A stretch of 64,000 bases of DNA from Bugulina stolonifera (Eukaryota; Bryozoa; Gymnolaemata; Cheilostomatida; Bugulidae): assembly GCA_935421135.1 (NCBI GenBank), contig OW285191.1, positions 1,612,001 through 1,676,000 of the forward strand, in the 5' to 3' direction. The position numbers were made by a program, and so were the translations under genes. Position 1 is the first letter of the stretch. Every line of letters starts with the position of its first letter. The notes beneath the pieces are model-generated. The model was not told the DNA's origin. It made no database searches and saw only the letters and a program-made list of their open reading frames with translations. Of this stretch, positions 62,501-64,000 are shown piece by piece.

Positions 62501-63939
62501 TGACTGTAGACTGAGCAGTGTTGGTAAACAGTTTATACTCTAAGGCTAAACTGTATCTATATTCTGTATAAGGAACAAGAGGGACTACACTGTATTCTGA
62601 TAGGTTAGTATTGCGTAATCTGATTTCAGAAGTTATCTCCTCCACAGCAGGAGCTGGACACGCCTTGTACTGGAGTAGAGATACACTACAACAAAGGAAC
62701 GGAGAGTACATTGTATGTCCCACCCAGTATCCCTAGTCACCTAGTGTCATACAGGCGTGTACATTGTACATTGTATGTCCCACCCAGTATCCCCAGTCAA
62801 CTAGTTTCATACAGGTATGTCGTACTTCTCATAACTAGGACGACGAGGTAGAGATGAGCAGACATACCTAATCACCACTCCTTTGACACCCATTCCGTCT
62901 AACATAGGGGGCACCTGCCAAGATATGGTGAGAGATGTGTCATTCCATCTGGCCTTCACATCTGTAGGTGCTATATACAACATACATAAATATAGATAAT
63001 TACAGAGATTCCCTTGTTGAACACCATAGTGGTGAACATTAAACCACACTTTAAACAAAAAACTCTGTTTATATTAAGAACAGTGGCCGAGTGACGTCAT
63101 GTCATGTACCAGTTGAAAATCACAATGATAGGCATCTTTGATACTGTAAGCTGCACGCAATCACACAGAAAACTATGAGTTATTTTTCCACCTGGGAGCA
63201 GTAAAGTTGGTACACACTGTAGTTGCAGCACAATATACATGTAGATACACTGTATGATACCCCAGACCTGGCAGGGTAAACAGGTGAGTGTCACCAGTAT
63301 AATAAAAACACGGTGTAATATCTGGGAGGTTAGACAGGTGAGTGTCACCAGTATAACATAAACATTGTGCAATATCTGGCAGGTTAGACAGGGGAGTGTC
63401 ACCAGTATAATATAAACACCGCAATACCTGGCAGGTTAGACAGTTGAGTGTCACCAGTATAATATAAACACTGTAATACCTGGCAGCTTAGACAGGTGAG
63501 TGTCACCAGTATAATATAAACACTGTGTAATACCTGGCAGCTTAGACAAGTGAGTGTCACCGGTATAATATAAACACTGTAATACCTGGCAGCTTAGACA
63601 GGTGAGTGTCACCAGTATAATATAAACACTGTGTAACACCGGGCAGGTTAGACAGGTGAGTGTCACCAGTATAATATAAACACTGTGTAATACCTGGCAG
63701 GTTAGACAGGTGAGTGTCACCAGTATATTATAAACGCTGTAATACCTGGCAGGTTAGACAGGCGAGTGTCACCAGTATAATATAAACACTGTGTAATACC
63801 TGGTAGGTTAGACAGATGAGTGTCACCAGTAAAATATAAACACTGTGTAATACCTGGCAGGTTAGACAGGTGAGTGTCACCAGTATAAAAGAACGTGAGC
63901 GGACTGTTCCTTCCTTCCACTTTCTTCCCACTTTCCAGC
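39782..63939 (-). CDS. LAR-like receptor protein tyrosine phosphatase, FN3 ectodomain, two degenerate phosphatase domains (5' part beyond window)
   Basis: 22 minus-strand exons join in phase (about 1,162 codons): 63939-63854, 62970-62868, 62685-62459, 58185-58074, 57943-57759, 54298-54195, 50793-50635, 50224-50055, 49611-49444, 49186-48965, 48826-48653, 46655-46459, 45871-45729, 45376-45195, 44801-44662, 44462-44323, 42395-42284, 41763-41649, 40908-40776, 40674-40511, 40399-40207, 40042-39782. Order: about four FN3 domains (e.g. LTITESGSTWLMLTWSA), a furin-like VRRKRD site (exon 49611), a membrane span beginning GWIVAIVLLSVALLVAIL (about residue 482), D1, D2. D1: YDHNRV, DYINATHVKGY, FWQMVYEQ, TQYHYTAWPTSGVPE, VHCGTGCSTTG. 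D2: DYINAVYIDGYHQPKAF, DFWRMVYEQ, LQWPLRQP, VHCLDGAVHSG. The nucleophile Cys is present in both, but the signature Arg is Thr (D1) or His (D2), and the WPD Asp is missing in both. Surface adhesion or signalling by a pseudophosphatase is inferred. The frame is intact. Confidence 0.93.
40077..40190. repeat. ~32-bp repeat, four copies, in a phosphatase intron
   Basis: Four diverged copies of GAAGTAATTAACCAATGAGG plus AGGAGGGAT-type tails. Each has a CCAAT pentamer. It fills the short intron between the exons at 40207 and 40042. Confidence 0.85.
41044..41395. repeat. ~59-bp tandem repeat in a phosphatase intron
   Basis: Six copies of a unit with CTTACACACTACTATAGTAT, ACTGTAGTACTGTGTACAGC and TGAGGG(A/T)AT. 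The first copy has an extra ATATTGT and the last is truncated. Confidence 0.92.
41455..41607. repeat. (ACT/ACC)n trinucleotide tract
   Basis: About 50 repeats of CTA/CCA triplets in the intron between the exons at 41649 and 40908. The open frames (poly-Val, poly-Ser/Gly) are low-complexity artefacts. Confidence 0.95.
41747..42043. repeat. 26-bp minisatellite made from a phosphatase acceptor plus exon start (~11 copies)
   Basis: On the minus strand each unit reads ATGTTGTTTAG (end of intron with AG) followed by GCCATACATATTTCC, the first 15 bases of the exon starting at 41763. Copies are essentially identical, so every unit presents the same acceptor. The 26-bp unit is not a multiple of three. 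The real acceptor is the last copy, joined to the rest of the exon. Confidence 0.96.
42540..44335. repeat. 18-bp minisatellite from a phosphatase exon end plus donor (~100 copies)
   Basis: On the minus strand the exon ends ...CAGAAACAG at 44323, and the intron begins GTGAGAATATAGAAACAG. This is followed by about 100 copies of GTGAGAATATAGTAACAG with C/T and A/G variants. Each unit starts with a consensus donor (GTGAG) and ends with AACAG, copying the last six exon bases, so each unit is a GT...AG 18-mer. Plus-strand frames of 610-626 codons through it are repeat shadows: no other signal, and three registers are open at once. Confidence 0.96.
44898..45036. repeat. 12-bp minisatellite (TGCACACGTACT-type)
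   Basis: About 12 copies of ACTGCACACGT with CACATGT and CACGCGT variants, in the intron between the exons at 45195 and 44801. Confidence 0.93.
45472..45695. repeat. (CCA/CTA)n trinucleotide tract
   Basis: Pure CCA repeats turning into mixed CTA/CCA triplets, ending about 35 bases before the donor at 45728. Open frames of poly-His/Tyr, poly-Thr, poly-Ser or poly-Val are artefacts. Confidence 0.95.
46236..46497. repeat. ~55-bp repeat from a phosphatase exon end plus donor (5 copies)
   Basis: Five copies including the true junction. On the minus strand each has about 40 bases of exon end (codons for YDHNRVVIGQSPL and one more base) followed by GTATGTAATATAGAG, the first intron bases. The exon portion, including the conserved phosphatase YDHNRV motif, is kept almost unchanged in the intronic copies. 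The leftmost copy is the most diverged. Confidence 0.96.
47030..48545 (+). mobile_element. RTE-like LINE fossil, reverse transcriptase and C-terminal part
   Basis: Plus-strand translation shows EIKEQLEKMANNKATGSDQL, then RQYGFQRGKSS, HIVLFVDLEKAY, VRIIHDMYRES, ELGLHQGLALSPFLFI, a TAG stop at about 47758, AMLFADDLVLC (the catalytic FADD), SFKYLETTIHQDG, RRGRPKHRW and a final GYGEKR. This order and the FVDLEKAYD / GLHQGxALSPFLF wording fit the RTE clade. Several stops (at about 47166, 47246, 47758, 48214 and 48319) mark it as dead. The endonuclease is absent (5'-truncated). It lies antisense to the phosphatase gene, in the intron between the exons at 48653 and 46655. Confidence 0.9.
49790..50055. 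repeat. ~40-bp repeat carrying a copy of a phosphatase donor
   Basis: About six irregular copies of ATACTCACTGATATACAATG plus ATGTCTAGAGAAGTACGTAT. On the minus strand each contains TCA-GTGAGTA, matching the last three exon bases and donor of the exon ending at 50055. Unit length varies (about 28-43 bp). Confidence 0.85.
50768..51286. repeat. ~44-bp repeat from a phosphatase acceptor plus exon start, interrupted by a LINE
   Basis: About 11 copies; the array continues at 53762-53826 on the far side of the LINE. On the minus strand each unit has TATTATACTAG followed by about 24 bases matching the start of the exon beginning at 50793 (ATCTATAC(A/G)GAGCTGTCTGGG). The intronic copies usually read GGTGATC where the exon reads ATAATC, so the exact AG differs slightly. 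The variant CCTATAGTAT alternates with CCTAGTAT. Confidence 0.9.
51287..53756 (-). mobile_element. 5'-truncated CR1/jockey-superfamily LINE with poly(A) tail
   Basis: On the minus strand the element ends in a 16-base poly(A) (plus-strand T-run 51287-51302). It inserted into the 44-bp array, with a candidate 5-bp target duplication AGATT, ambiguous at the T-run. The coding part starts inside the endonuclease end (LLDHLLINRL, LLADHQP), so the 5' end is missing. Near the 5' end, 53710-53725 and 53733-53748 form a 16-bp perfect hairpin. The frame is nearly intact, so the insertion is fairly young. It is in the same orientation as the phosphatase gene. Confidence 0.9.
51480..53695 (-). pseudogene. 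LINE reverse transcriptase ORF, split by one frameshift
   Basis: The upstream part (53695-52532) has LHALVRKRKALHK, RVTPLFKKGSK, MTNYRPISVLNAISKIVE and PNQYGFRSKKNTT, blocks of non-LTR reverse transcriptases. The downstream part (52409-51480) has TLGVPQGSVLGPLLFLIYIN, YILFADDTNLI with the catalytic FADD, TKFLGVTLD and a C-terminal tail ending LWELGA. A single-base frameshift at about 52555 separates them, since LDFSKAFDTINHS, the RT Asp block, reads in the second frame just after it. It is otherwise free of stops. The endonuclease is missing, so it cannot move on its own. Confidence 0.88.
54050..54118. repeat. ~37-bp unit, two copies
   Basis: TATGTACAAGTGGAAGCTAG plus TATACACACTACAG, then TATGTACAAGTGCAAGCTAG plus TATACACACTACA. 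A simple tandem duplication in an intron of the phosphatase gene. Confidence 0.85.
54660..54853 (-). repeat. 3' LTR of the gypsy element
   Basis: 194 bp, beginning TGTTGAGTC and ending AATACAACA on the plus strand, identical to the copy at 57414-57607. The element reads on the minus strand, so this is the downstream LTR. It contains a TATTGGC-rich stretch. Confidence 0.95.
54875..57316 (-). CDS. Gag-protease-integrase polyprotein (gypsy), 813 codons, RT/RNase H deleted in frame
   Basis: Starts at an ATG 98 bp inside the 5' LTR. The N-terminal Gag region (FEHFDRATESWDQYLQRFKQ; about residues 1-240) is followed by Cys/His knuckles CPSCYTAHSRKDC and CAKCSKSGHLQSVC (C-x2-C-x4-H-x4-C). An aspartic protease with WDTGATCSMI comes next, then the linker leading to RT (NVFKTGLGLC, IPLHLRKCAQPHVSKPRDIA, SEGALKKL). 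The sequence jumps straight to YTAWPKPNVPWERIHIDYAG, the start of the integrase core, with SDNGPQF and PESNGEAERF giving the DDE triad. A C-terminal integrase tail follows. The YxDD RT core and RNase H are absent although the frame is uninterrupted. Cis-acting parts and integration functions look usable; reverse transcription would have to be supplied in trans. Confidence 0.95.
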   Translation of the reverse strand: MAELQGVLETMTAVLKSLTDQQQGAQPNTTATAIHIPKFEHFDRATESWDQYLQRFKQHLLVYKVADDQKKACLLSWVGPHTYQLTMNLCGGVDGTEQKTFDEVSTVLTAHFRKGLHIQAARYKFYNTEMQPEQTYSDWAAVLRGLGQDCGFICNKTGCGESYLDEQIRDVIIKETPHPDIRRQCLLDSNPTLQEVLVKANNYIRTTETDAMLKGTTASGSTTIKPEVNLAAQATTRWPRYTNTRYKGCPSCYTAHSRKDCPYKMHTCAKCSKSGHLQSVCMARSDRTGNDGYKQQQEMGDKYDTARSVYLVKDPLYSRKGRQTWLCANINNKEVDMQWDTGATCSMINLNTYHALGSPPITKLDCGLRGYGNTDIKTAGECHVSVTLGQKTMANRRLVIIDLPDSTNLFGADWSDDFGLIDSGLAAVGGHSVKAVSDNIPSQLACKVQRLTAKYSNVFKTGLGLCTKAKIPLHLRKCAQPHVSKPRDIAFSKKTEVKAELDRRESEGALKKLAFSDVCKTKSSSPPATYTAWPKPNVPWERIHIDYAGPFAKKMWLVCVDSYSKYPYIGVTDVEKTTTEDTIAMLQEIFTIEGFPHTIVSDNGPQFSSDVFNRYCQMHGIEHITSPPYNPESNGEAERFVRTLKTTIKKNLDSGHNLDTAIRLFLTTYRSLPHPGLNYRSPAYALHGRQPRGVMELLQPSKSSPTKKLPPDGRYIVGSTVYARNYRDGPKWVPGIVIQIRGNNTTFIVDTRHGHWKRHVNQLQPRIDTEGLNPPDNDDEQLEVPQASVHVEAERRYPTRNRVQTQFYGVRLP
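57414..57607 (-). repeat. 5' LTR of the gypsy element
   Basis: Upstream LTR on the minus strand, identical to the 54660-54853 copy. It abuts the target duplication AGAAC on its right, and the primer-binding-like sequence lies on its left. Confidence 0.95.
58183..62430. repeat. ~60-bp minisatellite from a phosphatase acceptor plus exon start (~70 copies, 4.2 kb)
   Basis: On the minus strand each unit contains ACTGTAG followed by CCCCCTCTCTCCCTGTATCT, a close copy of the acceptor and first 20-22 bases of the exon starting at 58185 (ACTGTAG then CCCCTTCTCTCCCGGTGTCT). A constant AT-rich part TATAATATACTTATAATACA follows. Variants recur in blocks (CACGGAGAG, AGAGAGAG, GGGAAAG), showing higher-order duplication. 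Many units read TATCCC instead of TAGCCC, destroying the AG, so only a subset presents an acceptor. The array is nearly the entire 4.3 kb intron. Confidence 0.95.
62700..62815. repeat. ~63-bp tandem duplication
   Basis: Two copies of ACATTGTATGTCCCACCCAG plus TATCC(C/T)(C/T)AGTCA and CTAGT(G/T)TCATACAGG, in the intron between the exons at 62868 and 62685. Neither copy includes exon sequence. Confidence 0.9.
63268..63893. repeat. ~54-bp repeat from a phosphatase exon end plus donor (~12 copies)
   Basis: On the minus strand the exon ending at 63854 finishes with codons for YTGDTHLSNLP plus one base, then donor GTATTACACAGTGTTTATA. About 12 intronic units repeat this combination (TACTGGTGACACTCACCTGT, CTAACCTGCCAG, GTATTACA). 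The usual 54-bp length is a multiple of three; shorter copies lack ACACT or GT. Exon-derived and intron-derived parts are both well kept. Confidence 0.94.
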
Positions 63940-64000
63940 CTACAAATAAGAGCAAAGTCAATAGCATCAGTCGTCTATCAACTACGGACTCAACATCTCA

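Overview
The window looks like animal nuclear DNA, probably from a non-vertebrate metazoan. The clues are split genes with GT-AG introns and short coding exons (about 80-270 bp), a receptor tyrosine phosphatase with fibronectin type III repeats, and several animal-type transposon families. It is AT-rich and very dense in minisatellites. A sponge is possible, but I cannot assign a species. All exon models below were built by hand from splice sites, reading-frame phase and remembered family motifs; no search was run.

Layout, left to right. A CYP46-like cytochrome P450 on the minus strand (245-4523) gives only its first five exons; the rest lies beyond the left edge. A decayed Tc1-type transposon follows (5718-6315). 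VWA8, a large AAA+/VWA protein, runs on the minus strand from its stop at 7811 to an N-terminal exon at 26301. I could trace 33 phase-consistent exons (about 1,800 codons); the start exon was not found. VWA8 introns hold a TA-flanked MITE, a deleted hAT element, tRNA-like sequences and many minisatellites. A fossil CR1/jockey-like LINE with two insertions fills about 28790-32705. RPUSD1, a pseudouridine synthase, is complete on the plus strand (33174-38427, five exons), with a 2.4 kb minisatellite in its last intron. Tail to tail with it, a LAR-like receptor tyrosine phosphatase runs on the minus strand from its stop at 39782 past the right edge. 22 exons encode FN3 domains, a furin-like site, one membrane span and two phosphatase domains. 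Its introns contain an RTE-like LINE fossil, a 5'-truncated LINE, and a young Ty3/gypsy element with identical LTRs and no reverse transcriptase.

The main observation is that at least eight minisatellites in two unrelated genes (VWA8 and the phosphatase) have repeat units that straddle an exon-intron junction. Each unit carries 6-40 bases of the exon edge plus the splice donor or acceptor, copied from about 5 to about 100 times into the intron. This suggests that introns here grow by tandem duplication across splice sites. The second notable point is that both phosphatase domains keep the catalytic Cys but lack the signature Arg and the WPD Asp, so the receptor looks like a pseudophosphatase. 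The four genes show no functional link with each other; the window is an ordinary gene neighbourhood with unusual intron evolution.
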